Source: Porticoccaceae bacterium
GTDB lineage: Bacteria; Pseudomonadota; Gammaproteobacteria; Pseudomonadales; Porticoccaceae
Reading direction: 5' to 3'
DNA: 45,219 nucleotides
NCBI GenBank assembly: GCA_017858135.1
Contig: JAFMBY010000009.1
Span: 1-45,219 of the forward strand
Of this stretch, positions 31,066 through 41,205 are shown piece after piece (position 1 is the stretch's first letter; the number at the start of each line of letters is the position of its first letter). The translations under genes and the position numbers were made by a program. A model generated the notes under the pieces. That model made no database searches. It was not told the origin of the DNA and saw only the letters and a program-made list of their open reading frames with translations.

Positions 31066-32618
31066 TGCGCGCTACCCCGATTTTGCTGCTTTCCCTGCCG
31101 CTCCCGCCGCAGACGCAGCGCCGTGCGTGCCTCTGCCTGATCGCTGAAGGGCAACCTGCTGGCACCCACTATTTGGTAGGCCTCGTGGCCTTTGCCGGCG
31201 ATCAAAATAATATCGTCGACTGCTGCGGCATCTATGGTGTTGCGGATGGCGTCCCTGCGATCCGCTTCCGCAATAACCGTGCGGCTGATGCCCAGAAGAA
31301 CCTGATCAATAATTTGTTGCGGTGGCTCGCTGCGTGGATTGTCGCTGGTGACCACAACATGATCGGCAAGCATATCAGCCACTTTACCCATTTCAGCACG
31401 CTTACCCTTATCGCGGTCACCGCCGCAGCCAAACACCACCCACAGCTTGCCGCGGCATTCATTGCGCAGTGCGCGCAAGGCTTTATCTAAGGCATCCGGG
31501 GTGTGAGCATAATCGACAACGACTGATGGACGATCACTGGCGTCAACTAACTCCATGCGGCCTGGGACTGCATTTAATTTGCTCACAGCACTGAGAATGT
31601 CATCTAGCTTAAAGCCCTGCATTCCCGCCGCGCCAATCACCGCAAGTAGATTGGCAAGATTGAATTTACCCAACAGCGATGAGACCAGGCGGCCCCTGCC
31701 CCATGGCGTGACAATCTCGGCCCTGATTGCTGCGGCGCCAAGCTCGATGCGATCACAGTGAATATCCGCAGTGTGATTTTCAAAGCTGTAGGTAATGCCA
31801 TCAACCGCTGGATCGAGATTGGCTAGAATCAGACGCCCGACGTTGTCATCGAGGTTAATCACTGCGTGCTTCAGTCCAGACATCGCAAACAGTCGCGACT
31901 TGGCGGCGGCGTAATTATTCAGATCACCGTGATAATCAAGATGATCGCGCGTCAGGTTGGTAAAAATTGCGGTATCAATCTGCAGCCCGGCAATACGCCG
32001 CTGCACAAGGCCGTGAGAGGAGGCTTCAATGGCGACTCGACGAGCGCCAGCATCATGCAGCTGCGCCAGAATACGCTGCATGGCAATGGCATCGGGCGTG
32101 GTTAGCACGCCACTCTGGGTGCCTTCACTGTCTACCTGAGGCTCAACTGACGCGCTGCCGTAGCCAATGGTACCGACATAGCCAGCGGGCTCACCGAGCA
32201 GCTCAAAGAGATTGGCCAGCAACTGCGCACAGGTGGTTTTGCCATTGGTTCCAGTAATCGCCGTGACGGCCATCTGTCGCGACGGGTTGGCATAGAACTC
32301 GCCGGCGATATCGGAAACATATTCGGCTAAGTTAGCGACCACAATGACTGGCACGCTAGTTGCGACGGCTGAGCTGAACTCTTCAGCCACTTTGCCCTCT
32401 TCGACCAAAACAGCTACAGCGCCCCTATCAACCGCCTGAGCTATATACTTTGCACCGTCCGTTTGAGCGCCTTTTAAGGCGATAAAGAGATCGCCTGACT
32501 TAACCTCGCGACTGTCGAGAGCTAGGCCATGAATAGGCGTAGCGGGGCAGCGGCTGATATCGGGAAATGCGTTGAGCAAGTCTGACAAGCTTACAGTGAT
32601 GACCTGAGGTGAAGCCAT
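31062..32618 (-). CDS. murE: UDP-N-acetylmuramoyl-L-alanyl-D-glutamate--2,6-diaminopimelate ligase
   Basis: 518 aa; ITGTNGKTTCAQLLANLF, TNLTRDHLDYHGDLNNYAAAK, TSDNPRSEPP (meso-DAP motif). Confidence 0.97.
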   Translation of the reverse strand: MASPQVITVSLSDLLNAFPDISRCPATPIHGLALDSREVKSGDLFIALKGAQTDGAKYIAQAVDRGAVAVLVEEGKVAEEFSSAVATSVPVIVVANLAEYVSDIAGEFYANPSRQMAVTAITGTNGKTTCAQLLANLFELLGEPAGYVGTIGYGSASVEPQVDSEGTQSGVLTTPDAIAMQRILAQLHDAGARRVAIEASSHGLVQRRIAGLQIDTAIFTNLTRDHLDYHGDLNNYAAAKSRLFAMSGLKHAVINLDDNVGRLILANLDPAVDGITYSFENHTADIHCDRIELGAAAIRAEIVTPWGRGRLVSSLLGKFNLANLLAVIGAAGMQGFKLDDILSAVSKLNAVPGRMELVDASDRPSVVVDYAHTPDALDKALRALRNECRGKLWVVFGCGGDRDKGKRAEMGKVADMLADHVVVTSDNPRSEPPQQIIDQVLLGISRTVIAEADRRDAIRNTIDAAAVDDIILIAGKGHEAYQIVGASRLPFSDQAEARTALRLRRERQGKQQNRGSAQ

Positions 32619-34372
32619 TATAAGCCCCCCTGCTTTGCCAAAATCACCGGTACAGCGGACATATTACGCTCGGCATCCATCGCATCTGGTGGCACCTGAA
32701 GAAGACGCAGAGCACTGCCTGTGACCTCGGAAAACACTGGAGCGGCAACCAGGCCACCAAAGTAATCTCCATCGCGCGGCTCATCGATCACCACGATGGT
32801 CACCAAACGTGGATCATTAACCGGAGCGAGACCGGCGAACGCAGACATATAGCGATGCTGATCATAGCCGCCACTGGCTTTGACTTTGTGCAAGGTGCCG
32901 GTCTTTCCGCCAACAGAATAACCATCAATCATGGCGCGCTTGCCGGTGCCCTGATCGCTGGCAGCGGTTTCCAACATATTGCGTACTCGCGCCGTCAGCT
33001 GTGCCTCAATGACACGCACATTTTCGGGTGGGCGGTCAGTCGCGACCATAGTGATTTCGTGGCGCAGGCCATTATTGGCGAGAATCGAATAGGCTCTAGC
33101 CAACTGCAATGACGATGCGCTCAAACCATAACCAAAGGCAAAGGTCGCCTGAGTGACAGGATCCCATTTGCGGTAACCCGGTAAGTTACCGGAGGTTTCA
33201 CCGGGGAAGCCACTGCCAATACCCTCACCAAAGCCCATGCGCTCAAACAGTTCGCGGGTAGTATCAGGGTTGAGTGCGAGTGCCAGCTTGGTGGTGCCAA
33301 CTTGGCTCGATTTATTAAGAATGCCAGTCAGATCGAGAGACCCATAGTCACGTGGATCAACGAAGGTTTTATAAGCGACTTTTAAATAACCTGGGCTGGT
33401 ATTAATCACCGTTTCTGGCTTAAATTTACCGCTTTCGAGCGCCGCTAAAATAGTAAATGGCTTAATCGTTGAGCCGGGCTCCATCATATCGGTGACGGCG
33501 CGATTACGAATCGAATCCGGACTCAGATTAGAGCGATCATTGGGGTTAAATGACGGCTGATTGACCATGGCCAACACTTCACCAGTGTGGACATCAAGCA
33601 CAATTACTGACCCTGACTTGGCCTGATGCTTTTGCACCGAGGCTTTTAATGCACGGTAGGCGGCATACTGCACGCGCAGATCAATACTCAGCCGCAAGGT
33701 GCTGCCGTGATTGGCGGGCTTGACCAGCGAAATATCTTTGATGACTCGACCAGCGAGATCTTTAACCACTTTTTTGGCGCCCGGCTCGCCACTGAGTACC
33801 GCATTGTAAGCGAGCTCCATACCCTCTTGGCCATCATCATTGATGTCGGTAAAACCAACCAGCTGTGCCGTCACTTCCCCTGCCGGATAAAATCGCTTGT
33901 ACTCCTGACGCCCAAAGACTCCAGGGATACGCAGGTCGAGAATACGGTCGGCCTCAACACTGGGTAACTGTCTGGCCAGATACATAAAGGATTTATTGCG
34001 ATAACGTTTAAAACGGCTGTCGAGCTGCGCCAAAGATAAGTTAAGCGCCTTGGCAAGTTTTACCCTATGGGCGTAGGTGGCATGTTCAGCGACACGTTTG
34101 GGGTTGGCGATCAGGGTGGTTACCGGTGTACTAACGGCTAATGGCTCTCCGTTTCTATCGGTGATCAGGCCGCGGTGTCCAGGAATCGTCTCCGTGCGAA
34201 TAGCGCGGGCGTCGCCCTGAGTCTGAAGAAACTCGCTGCCATGTTCCTCGCTGGGCATAATCTGGAGCTGCGCAATCTTGGCGGCAACGATCAGTGGCAG
34301 TGACCCTAGGATCAGCATTACAAAATAGTAACGCCAGCGCGGCAGGGTATTTTTTACCGATTTCTTGGCCAC
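32618..34372 (-). CDS. ftsI: Peptidoglycan D,D-transpeptidase FtsI (PBP3)
   Basis: 584 aa; SxxK (MMEPGSTIKPF), KTGT (VGGKTGTLHKV). Confidence 0.97.
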   Translation of the reverse strand: MAKKSVKNTLPRWRYYFVMLILGSLPLIVAAKIAQLQIMPSEEHGSEFLQTQGDARAIRTETIPGHRGLITDRNGEPLAVSTPVTTLIANPKRVAEHATYAHRVKLAKALNLSLAQLDSRFKRYRNKSFMYLARQLPSVEADRILDLRIPGVFGRQEYKRFYPAGEVTAQLVGFTDINDDGQEGMELAYNAVLSGEPGAKKVVKDLAGRVIKDISLVKPANHGSTLRLSIDLRVQYAAYRALKASVQKHQAKSGSVIVLDVHTGEVLAMVNQPSFNPNDRSNLSPDSIRNRAVTDMMEPGSTIKPFTILAALESGKFKPETVINTSPGYLKVAYKTFVDPRDYGSLDLTGILNKSSQVGTTKLALALNPDTTRELFERMGFGEGIGSGFPGETSGNLPGYRKWDPVTQATFAFGYGLSASSLQLARAYSILANNGLRHEITMVATDRPPENVRVIEAQLTARVRNMLETAASDQGTGKRAMIDGYSVGGKTGTLHKVKASGGYDQHRYMSAFAGLAPVNDPRLVTIVVIDEPRDGDYFGGLVAAPVFSEVTGSALRLLQVPPDAMDAERNMSAVPVILAKQGGL

Positions 34373-34374
34373 TG

Positions 34375-34656
34375 TTATTGCTTCACCATTATAATTTCCT
34401 GAGGCTGCGGACTGTGCATATCAAGACCTTCCATCGCCATTGTCTCGATTCGCTGCAGCGATCCCCAGGCACTCTGCTCAAGTAAATATTTACCGTAAGC
34501 TACCTGCAGTTGATTCTTCTCACGCTCGAGAGCAGTCAACTGGTCATACTTTTGCCGACAGACGTGACTGACATACGCCACGGCCAGTGCACTGCTCAAC
34601 ACAACAACCCAAAGCAGTGAAATCTGCAGTGAGTCGCGACCGCGCATATCACTCAT
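34375..34656 (-). CDS. ftsL: Cell division protein FtsL
   Basis: 93-aa single-TM coiled-coil protein between rsmH and ftsI. Confidence 0.9.
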   Translation of the reverse strand: MSDMRGRDSLQISLLWVVVLSSALAVAYVSHVCRQKYDQLTALEREKNQLQVAYGKYLLEQSAWGSLQRIETMAMEGLDMHSPQPQEIIMVKQ

Positions 34657-35582
34657 GCAACACGCTCGGCGACACGCATTACCGCGCTGCGCGAGCGCAC
34701 ATTGCCATCGACTTCGGTGTTTTCAGGCTTGATAGCCTTGCCAATCTTTTTTAAGCGAACACCGCGCTCCACATCCCTGACCGGCAGATTTTTTGGCAGC
34801 TTGACGCCACGCTCTTGGTCGCGAATGAAGCGCTTCACTTTACGGTCTTCCAACGAGTGAAAGCTGATCACCACCAAACGGCCGCCTACCTGTAACAAAT
34901 CAATCACCTGTCCCAATAGCGCACTGAGGTCATCCAATTCGCGATTGATAAAAATCCTGATCGCCTGAAACGCTTTCGTTGCCGGATGTCTGCCGCGCTC
35001 CCATGCCGGGTGCGCCTCTGCCAATATTTTTGCCAACTGCACCGTTCTGGTTATCGGCGCAATGGCTCGCTGGCGAACCACGGCTGCTGCCATGCGTCGT
35101 GCAAAGCGCTCTTCACCGAACTCTTTGATCACCTGAGCAATCTCCGTTTCTGCAGCACTGGCAACCCACTCGGCAGCTGACAATCCTGAACTGGTATCCA
35201 TGCGCATATCCAGCGGACCATCGCGCATAAAACTAAAACCGCGCTCGGCCTGATCCAATTGCGGCGACGAAACACCCAGATCAACCAGCACGCCGGTAAT
35301 CTCGCGGCCCTCGACCCAATCGCCCATATCGGCAAATGAACCGTGCACAATGGTTAATCTGCTGTCGTCGGCGAAACGCTCACGACCCGACTCAATGGCC
35401 TGCGGGTCTTTATCAATCGCTAGCACCCTACCGCTATCCGACAGTCGAGAGAGCAACTCTGCGGTGTGTCCTCCACGACCAAAGGTACCGTCTACATATA
35501 AGCCATCTGGATCGGTAACCAGCGCATCAACTGCCTCATGTAGCAAAACCGTCGTGTGCTGTGGTTTTTCAATGTCGTCCAT
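34653..35582 (-). CDS. rsmH: 16S rRNA (cytosine1402-N4)-methyltransferase RsmH (MraW)
   Basis: 309 aa; HTTVLLHEAVDAL, YVDGTFGRGGHTAELL, SFHSLEDRKVKRFIR. Confidence 0.98.
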   Translation of the reverse strand: MDDIEKPQHTTVLLHEAVDALVTDPDGLYVDGTFGRGGHTAELLSRLSDSGRVLAIDKDPQAIESGRERFADDSRLTIVHGSFADMGDWVEGREITGVLVDLGVSSPQLDQAERGFSFMRDGPLDMRMDTSSGLSAAEWVASAAETEIAQVIKEFGEERFARRMAAAVVRQRAIAPITRTVQLAKILAEAHPAWERGRHPATKAFQAIRIFINRELDDLSALLGQVIDLLQVGGRLVVISFHSLEDRKVKRFIRDQERGVKLPKNLPVRDVERGVRLKKIGKAIKPENTEVDGNVRSRSAVMRVAERVA

Positions 35583-35591
35583 TGCAGGGCC

Positions 35592-36059
35592 CTACCAAGA
35601 GAGATTCTTCAATGCGTCTGACATATTGTCGCGATCGAGAAGCATGCCTCTGTAAGTTTCTTGCGATTTTTCGCGCTCAGCATTCCAATTATCTTCAGAC
35701 CAGATCTCCAGGCGCTGCGTGCGCCCTACCAGCACTAGCTTTTTCTCCAGCTGCGCGTAACCGCGCAATTCTGGCGGAATCAGAATCCGGCCACTGCCAT
35801 CAACCAGCAGATCTTTGGCCTGACCCACCACAAAACGGCTGAGCATCTCGGCGAGATCATCAAGAGCCGGCAAGGCGGCGACTTTTTCTTCGAATTTTTT
35901 CCATTCAGGCAGCGGTGACAGCGTAAGGCAGGTAGACTTCATGTCGATGGTGATAACCAACTCACCAGCGCAAATTTCGTCGAGCACGGGACGGTAGCGG
36001 GTCGGAATTGCCATCCGGCCCTTGGTATCCATATTAATTGGATCGCTACCCTTAAACAC
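35592..36059 (-). CDS. mraZ: Transcriptional regulator MraZ
   Basis: 155 aa with GTG start; MDTKGRMAIPTRYRPVL and GRILIPPELRGYAQLEKKLVLVG AbrB-like repeats. Confidence 0.96.
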   Translation of the reverse strand: MFKGSDPINMDTKGRMAIPTRYRPVLDEICAGELVITIDMKSTCLTLSPLPEWKKFEEKVAALPALDDLAEMLSRFVVGQAKDLLVDGSGRILIPPELRGYAQLEKKLVLVGRTQRLEIWSEDNWNAEREKSQETYRGMLLDRDNMSDALKNLSW

Positions 36060-36094
36060 TTTTACCCCTTTTTATTGTTGTAACTAGCTAAATT

Positions 36095-36119
36095 CGCCAC
36101 TTTTCGCCACTTTTACCCA
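36095..36119 (-). promoter_or_regulatory. MraZ-box array: three TGG(G/C)N repeats with 5-nt AAAAG spacers
   Basis: Minus strand TGGGT-AAAAG-TGGCG-AAAAG-TGGCG, ending 36 bp upstream of the mraZ GTG. Confidence 0.8.
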
Positions 36120-36126
36120 TATGTGT

Positions 36127-36155
36127 ACACTATTCACAGCAAGGGTTAAAGTCAA
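36127..36155 (-). promoter_or_regulatory. Putative sigma-70 promoter of the dcw cluster (Pmra-like)
   Basis: TTGACT - 17 bp - TAGTGT on the minus strand, just upstream of the MraZ boxes; the -10 match is weak. Confidence 0.4.
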
Positions 36156-36265
36156 GCCTCACGAAGGCCTGAAAAAGTGAATAAAATCAGTAAGTTCCGG
36201 CAATATCATGAGTTTGTGACAGGTAGCTCAGAAGGGGTTAAATATTTAGCAATATAAAACATAAG

Positions 36266-36302
36266 GCTAAAGCTAGAAGTTAATGTAACTTCTAGCTTTA
36301 GC
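36266..36302. terminator. Perfect 17-bp inverted repeat with 3-nt loop between rnpB and mraZ; candidate rnpB terminator
   Basis: GCTAAAGCTAGAAGTTA-ATG-TAACTTCTAGCTTTAGC; T-rich CTTATGTTTTATATT follows on the minus strand. Confidence 0.55.
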
Positions 36303-36388
36303 TGGTTTTAAGAATAATTTTTACGTTTTTTAGATCTTTATATATCTAAATGGAATAGCTAATCCGAGTGGGTTCGCTACTAAGAATT

Positions 36389-36772
<384 letters not shown>

Positions 36773-36776
36773 CGCG

Positions 36777-36785
36777 ATGATAGCA
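36777..36785 (-). promoter_or_regulatory. Putative extended -10 element (TGCTATCAT) of rnpB
   Basis: TGnTATCAT lies about 6-8 nt upstream of the P1 5' strand; weak -35. Confidence 0.5.
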
Positions 36786-36851
36786 CAGCTATTGGATTAT
36801 CACGCCCTTAAAGATCCATCGAAATTGCCAGTGTCGCTCGAGACTGTAACC

Positions 36852-37115
36852 CTACTCTTTTAGCAGAGGATGATCGGATGGCAATTGACGAGAGATCCAC
36901 AGTGCCAGCTTATGCCGCATATTGGGATCGCTGATATTGTCTTTGGCCAGTGGCTGAATTAGCTTATCTTGCACCAATACCTTGTAGATAAACTCAACCT
37001 TGAGCTTGACCGCATCCGTCTCTTCAATCTCGCCGTAGGCACGCTTCTTGGCATATACCGCACCAACTTGAAGTGCCTTCTTAAACAACTCTGCTTCATT
37101 GGGTAGCTTTGACAT
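36852..37115 (-). CDS. Small conserved protein of unknown function (possibly DUF5062-like)
   Basis: 87-aa ORF MSKLPNEAELFKKALQVGAVYAKKRAYGEIEETDAVKLKVEFIYKVLVQDKLIQPLAKDN...; plausible composition; GGAGG before the ATG; family assignment from memory. Confidence 0.75.
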   Translation of the reverse strand: MSKLPNEAELFKKALQVGAVYAKKRAYGEIEETDAVKLKVEFIYKVLVQDKLIQPLAKDNISDPNMRHKLALWISRQLPSDHPLLKE

Positions 37116-37154
37116 CGCACAGCCTCCTAGCTATCTGATTTAGCCTGTAAAAAT

Positions 37155-40100
37155 TCAGTCTGCAAACGTCCGCGCATTGCGGAAAATACGCATCCACGCG
37201 CCATCTTCACCCCAGTCATCCGGGTGCCAAGAATTCTGCACTGTGCGGTAAACGCGCTCCGGATGCGGCATCATCAGCGTCGCACGACCATCACTACTGG
37301 AAACACCGGTAATGCCATCCGGCGAACCATTTGGATTGGCTGGGTAGCTCGCCGCTACTTCAGCTTGATTATTGAGGAACCGCATCGCCACCTGATCGCT
37401 CGCCAGCAATCGATCCATCGCCTTTTGTGACGAAAACTCGGCGCGACCCTCACCATGAGAAATGGCGATCGGCATATAGGAGCCTGCCATACCCTGCAAG
37501 AAGATCGACGGCGACTCCTCGACCCGAACCAGCGAGAAACGCGCCTCAAACTGCTCCGAGAGATTGCGCACAAAGCGCGGCCACAACTCGGCGCCAGGAA
37601 TCAATGTCTTGAGGTTACTGAGCATCTGGCAACCATTACAAACGCCGAGACTAAAGCTGTCAGACCGGTGGAAGAATGTCTGAAACTGATCGCGGATCTG
37701 TTCATTAAACAGCACCGTTTTAGCCCAGCCTTCGCCAGCGCCAAGCACATCACCATAGGAGAAACCACCACAGGCAATCACACCAGCGAAGTCACTCAGC
37801 ACACGGCGCCCGGCAAGCAGGTCACTCATATGCACATCGACCGCATCAAAACCGGCGCGGGTAAATGCGGCGGCCATTTCGAGGTGACTGTTAACACCCT
37901 GTTCACGCAGTATGGCGACCGACGGCCTGACCCCAGACTGGATATAAGGCGCAGCAATATCGTCGTCGCGATCGTAAGTAAGGTGCACGGATAGGCCTGG
38001 ATCATCCTGCTCGTCTGCACTAAATTCCTCCCAGGCACAGTCGGCATTGTCGCGCAGCGCGGCCATACGGTAAGAGGTTTCGCTCCAGGTACGCTGCAGA
38101 TCAACCCGTGGTCGATTAAACAGAGGACGTTTTTTATTGATGATCTCAACGCTCTGATGATTATTCAAACCACCGAGCAGATGGACGTCAACGCCAGCGT
38201 CGCTAAACCGCTCAGCAACGCCATTGGCATGCTCTGCCGACACCTGAATAACGGCGCCAAGTTCTTCATTGAACAGCGCAGCAATTGGATCTTGACCCAA
38301 GGTAAAGACATCCACCGAGATGCCCACGCGCCCGGCAAATGACATTTCAACCAAAGTTGCCAGTAGGCCGCCGTCGGAGCGATCGTGGTAAGCAAGAATT
38401 TCTCCCTGCTCAAGGGAAATCTGCATAGCGTCAAAAAAACCTTTCAGCAGCGCAGGATTATCTAAGTCCGGCGCGGTATCGCCCATTTGTTTATTGACTT
38501 GCGCCAGAATCGAGCCGCCCATGCGCATGGCACCGGCACCCAGATCAAGCAGCAACAGCTGAGTCTCGCCACAGTCAGTGCGCAACTCTGGGGTCACCGT
38601 TTTGCGCACATCGAGCACTGGGGAGAAGGCAGTGATGATCAGCGACATCGGCGACGTCACCGACTTGTCTTCACCCTCTTCAGTCCAGGTGGTGCGCATG
38701 GACATAGAGTCCTTGCCGACCGGAATGGTGATGCCCAGTGCAGGACATAGCTCCATGCCCACCGCCTGTACCGTGCGATAAAGCTTTTCGTCTTCTCCCG
38801 GGTGACCAGCCGCACTCATCCAGTTGGCTGACAGTTTGATATCTTTGATATCGCCAATGCGCGCGGCGGCGATATTGGTGATGGCTTCACCAATCGCCAT
38901 GCGTCCTGACGCCGGCGCATTAATCAGCGCCAACGGGGTGCGCTCTCCCATCGCCATCGCTTCACCGGCAGTACTGTCGTAGGTGACGGTGGTCACCGCG
39001 CAGTCTGCTACGGGAATCTGCCAGGGGCCAACCATCTGGTCGCGTGCAACCATGCCGCCAACACTGCGATCGCCGATGGTAATTAGGTATTTTTTACTCG
39101 CCACGGTCGGGTGACGCAGCACCTGAAAGACCGCATCATCAATATTCAGCTTGGCCGTCGCAAACGGTTTGCACTGGGCTTGCTGACGCTCTGCAATGCG
39201 GTGCATCTTGGGCGCCTTGCCAAACAACACAGACATCGGCAAATCGACGGGATCATTTTTGAAATAACTGTCACTGACAGTAATGGTTTTATCTTCGATG
39301 GCTTCGCCGACCACGGCTACAGGGCAGCGTTCACGGTGACAAATTTCCAGAAAACGGGTCAGATCGCGAGGCTGGATGGCCAGCACATAGCGCTCCTGTG
39401 CTTCGTTGCACCAGATTTCCACCGGCGCCATGCCCGGCTCATCGTTGGGCACCTTGCGCAACTGAAAATGACCACCAGTACCGCCGTCTTTGACCAGCTC
39501 GGGCAATGCATTGGAGAGCCCGCCGGCACCGACATCGTGAATAAAGGCGATCGGGTTGTTGTCGCCCTGCTGCCAGCACTGATCAATCACTTCCTGACAG
39601 CGCCGCTCGATCTCCGGATTTTGTCGCTGCACCGAGGCAAAATCGAGATCGGCTGAACTGGAACCCGTGGCCATGGATGACGCCGCACCGCCGCCGAGAC
39701 CAATCAACATAGCCGGACCACCCAGCACGACTAATTGAGCGCCAGGCTCAAACTCGGGTTTGTCGATATGCTCTGCGCGAATATTGCCATAACCGCCGGC
39801 GATCATAATCGGCTTATGGTAGCCGCGACGCTGGTTGTCGAAGTCCACTTCAAAGGTACGCAGGTAACCGCAGATATTGGGGCGACCAAATTCGTTATTA
39901 AACGCGGCACCACCGATTGGGCCCTCGAGCATAATATCGAGTGCGGAGACAATCCGCTCCGGCTTGCCATAATCCTCTTCCCAGGATTGCTTGTAGTTGG
40001 GAATATTGAGATTAGAGACGGTAAAGCCCACCAGACCCACTTTTGGTTTCGAGCCTCGTCCGACTGCGCCCTCATCGCGGATCTCGCCACCAGAACCAGT

Positions 40101-41027
40101 ACCGGCCCCGGAATAGGGGGAGATAGCGGTTGGATGATTATGGGTTTCAACCTTCATCAACAGGTGCACCGGCTCCTGGCTGTAACCATAGAGCTTGGTC
40201 GCCGGATCCGGGTAGAAACGCCCACCGTCGCTGCCAGCAACCACGGCGGCGTTATCCGAATAGGCGGAGAGCACGTTTTCACCATTGACCTTGTAGGTGT
40301 TGCGAATCATGCCAAACAGGGAGTGCTCTTGCTCTTCACCATCGAGGGTCCAACTGGCATTAAAAATCTTGTGTCGGCAGTGTTCTGAGTTGGCCTGGGC
40401 AAACATCATTAACTCGACATCGGTAGGGTTGCGTTTGAGACCATTAAAGCTGTCGACCAGATAGTCTATTTCATCCTCAGCGAGCGCCAGACCGAGTTCT
40501 AAATTAGCTTTGCGCAGCGCGTCAACACCGCCACCCAGAGTATCGACACTGGTGACAGGCGCTGGCTCGTGGTGAGCGAACAATATCTCAGCCTGGTGTA
40601 GATCATCGAGCACAGTCTCTACCATGCGATCGTGCAACTCTGCACCGAGCTCCGCCAACTGCTGGTCACTGAGATTGTCTTCGGCGTGAACATAGTAAGC
40701 CGTGCCGCGCTCGACTCGGATTATCTGCTGCAGTCCGCAGTTGTGCGCAATATCGGTTGCCTTGCTCGACCACGGCGAAATAGTCCCAGGTCTTGGCACC
40801 ACCAAAATCAACTGCCCTTTGGTGGCAGTCTTATCCTCGCGCGGGCCGTAGGTGAGCAGCGCATTAAGCGTCTCCAGCGCATCGGCAGTCAACGCGCCAT
40901 TGATGTCTGCGAAGTGAACATATTCCGCATATACTGATACCGTGGATGGCACAATATTTTGCAGGAGTGAAAGAAGCTTTTTACGTCGAAACGCAGACAG
41001 AGAAGGTGCGCCGTTGAGGATCATCAT
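37155..41027 (-). CDS. purL: Phosphoribosylformylglycinamidine synthase PurL (large single-chain type)
   Basis: 1290 aa; [43 protein letters not shown]-terminal glutaminase [12 protein letters not shown]...[10 protein letters not shown]. Confidence 0.98.
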   Translation of the reverse strand: MMILNGAPSLSAFRRKKLLSLLQNIVPSTVSVYAEYVHFADINGALTADALETLNALLTYGPREDKTATKGQLILVVPRPGTISPWSSKATDIAHNCGLQQIIRVERGTAYYVHAEDNLSDQQLAELGAELHDRMVETVLDDLHQAEILFAHHEPAPVTSVDTLGGGVDALRKANLELGLALAEDEIDYLVDSFNGLKRNPTDVELMMFAQANSEHCRHKIFNASWTLDGEEQEHSLFGMIRNTYKVNGENVLSAYSDNAAVVAGSDGGRFYPDPATKLYGYSQEPVHLLMKVETHNHPTAISPYSGAGTGSGGEIRDEGAVGRGSKPKVGLVGFTVSNLNIPNYKQSWEEDYGKPERIVSALDIMLEGPIGGAAFNNEFGRPNICGYLRTFEVDFDNQRRGYHKPIMIAGGYGNIRAEHIDKPEFEPGAQLVVLGGPAMLIGLGGGAASSMATGSSSADLDFASVQRQNPEIERRCQEVIDQCWQQGDNNPIAFIHDVGAGGLSNALPELVKDGGTGGHFQLRKVPNDEPGMAPVEIWCNEAQERYVLAIQPRDLTRFLEICHRERCPVAVVGEAIEDKTITVSDSYFKNDPVDLPMSVLFGKAPKMHRIAERQQAQCKPFATAKLNIDDAVFQVLRHPTVASKKYLITIGDRSVGGMVARDQMVGPWQIPVADCAVTTVTYDSTAGEAMAMGERTPLALINAPASGRMAIGEAITNIAAARIGDIKDIKLSANWMSAAGHPGEDEKLYRTVQAVGMELCPALGITIPVGKDSMSMRTTWTEEGEDKSVTSPMSLIITAFSPVLDVRKTVTPELRTDCGETQLLLLDLGAGAMRMGGSILAQVNKQMGDTAPDLDNPALLKGFFDAMQISLEQGEILAYHDRSDGGLLATLVEMSFAGRVGISVDVFTLGQDPIAALFNEELGAVIQVSAEHANGVAERFSDAGVDVHLLGGLNNHQSVEIINKKRPLFNRPRVDLQRTWSETSYRMAALRDNADCAWEEFSADEQDDPGLSVHLTYDRDDDIAAPYIQSGVRPSVAILREQGVNSHLEMAAAFTRAGFDAVDVHMSDLLAGRRVLSDFAGVIACGGFSYGDVLGAGEGWAKTVLFNEQIRDQFQTFFHRSDSFSLGVCNGCQMLSNLKTLIPGAELWPRFVRNLSEQFEARFSLVRVEESPSIFLQGMAGSYMPIAISHGEGRAEFSSQKAMDRLLASDQVAMRFLNNQAEVAASYPANPNGSPDGITGVSSSDGRATLMMPHPERVYRTVQNSWHPDDWGEDGAWMRIFRNARTFAD

Positions 41028-41205
41028 AGAGACAGTGCTCGCAAAACGTTCAATTTAGAGAGCGCGCTATTCTAGCTGAAAAATCTGTCGGTAGGCAGAT
41101 TGAATTGAGGAAACCTTAAACAAATCGTTGCGCGGGAGACATGGGCAGAAAAATGACTCTAAATGCCTTAAACTCGACAATCATTGGCGCTCAGGTGAGG
41201 GGACT

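Noticed and set aside
37455-37994. 179-aa plus-strand ORF antisense to purL, and 39111-39656 (181 aa) and 39735-40388 (217 aa)
   Set aside because: Long antisense frames in a strongly codon-biased 1290-aa gene; purL motifs cover the same DNA and no independent signals were seen.
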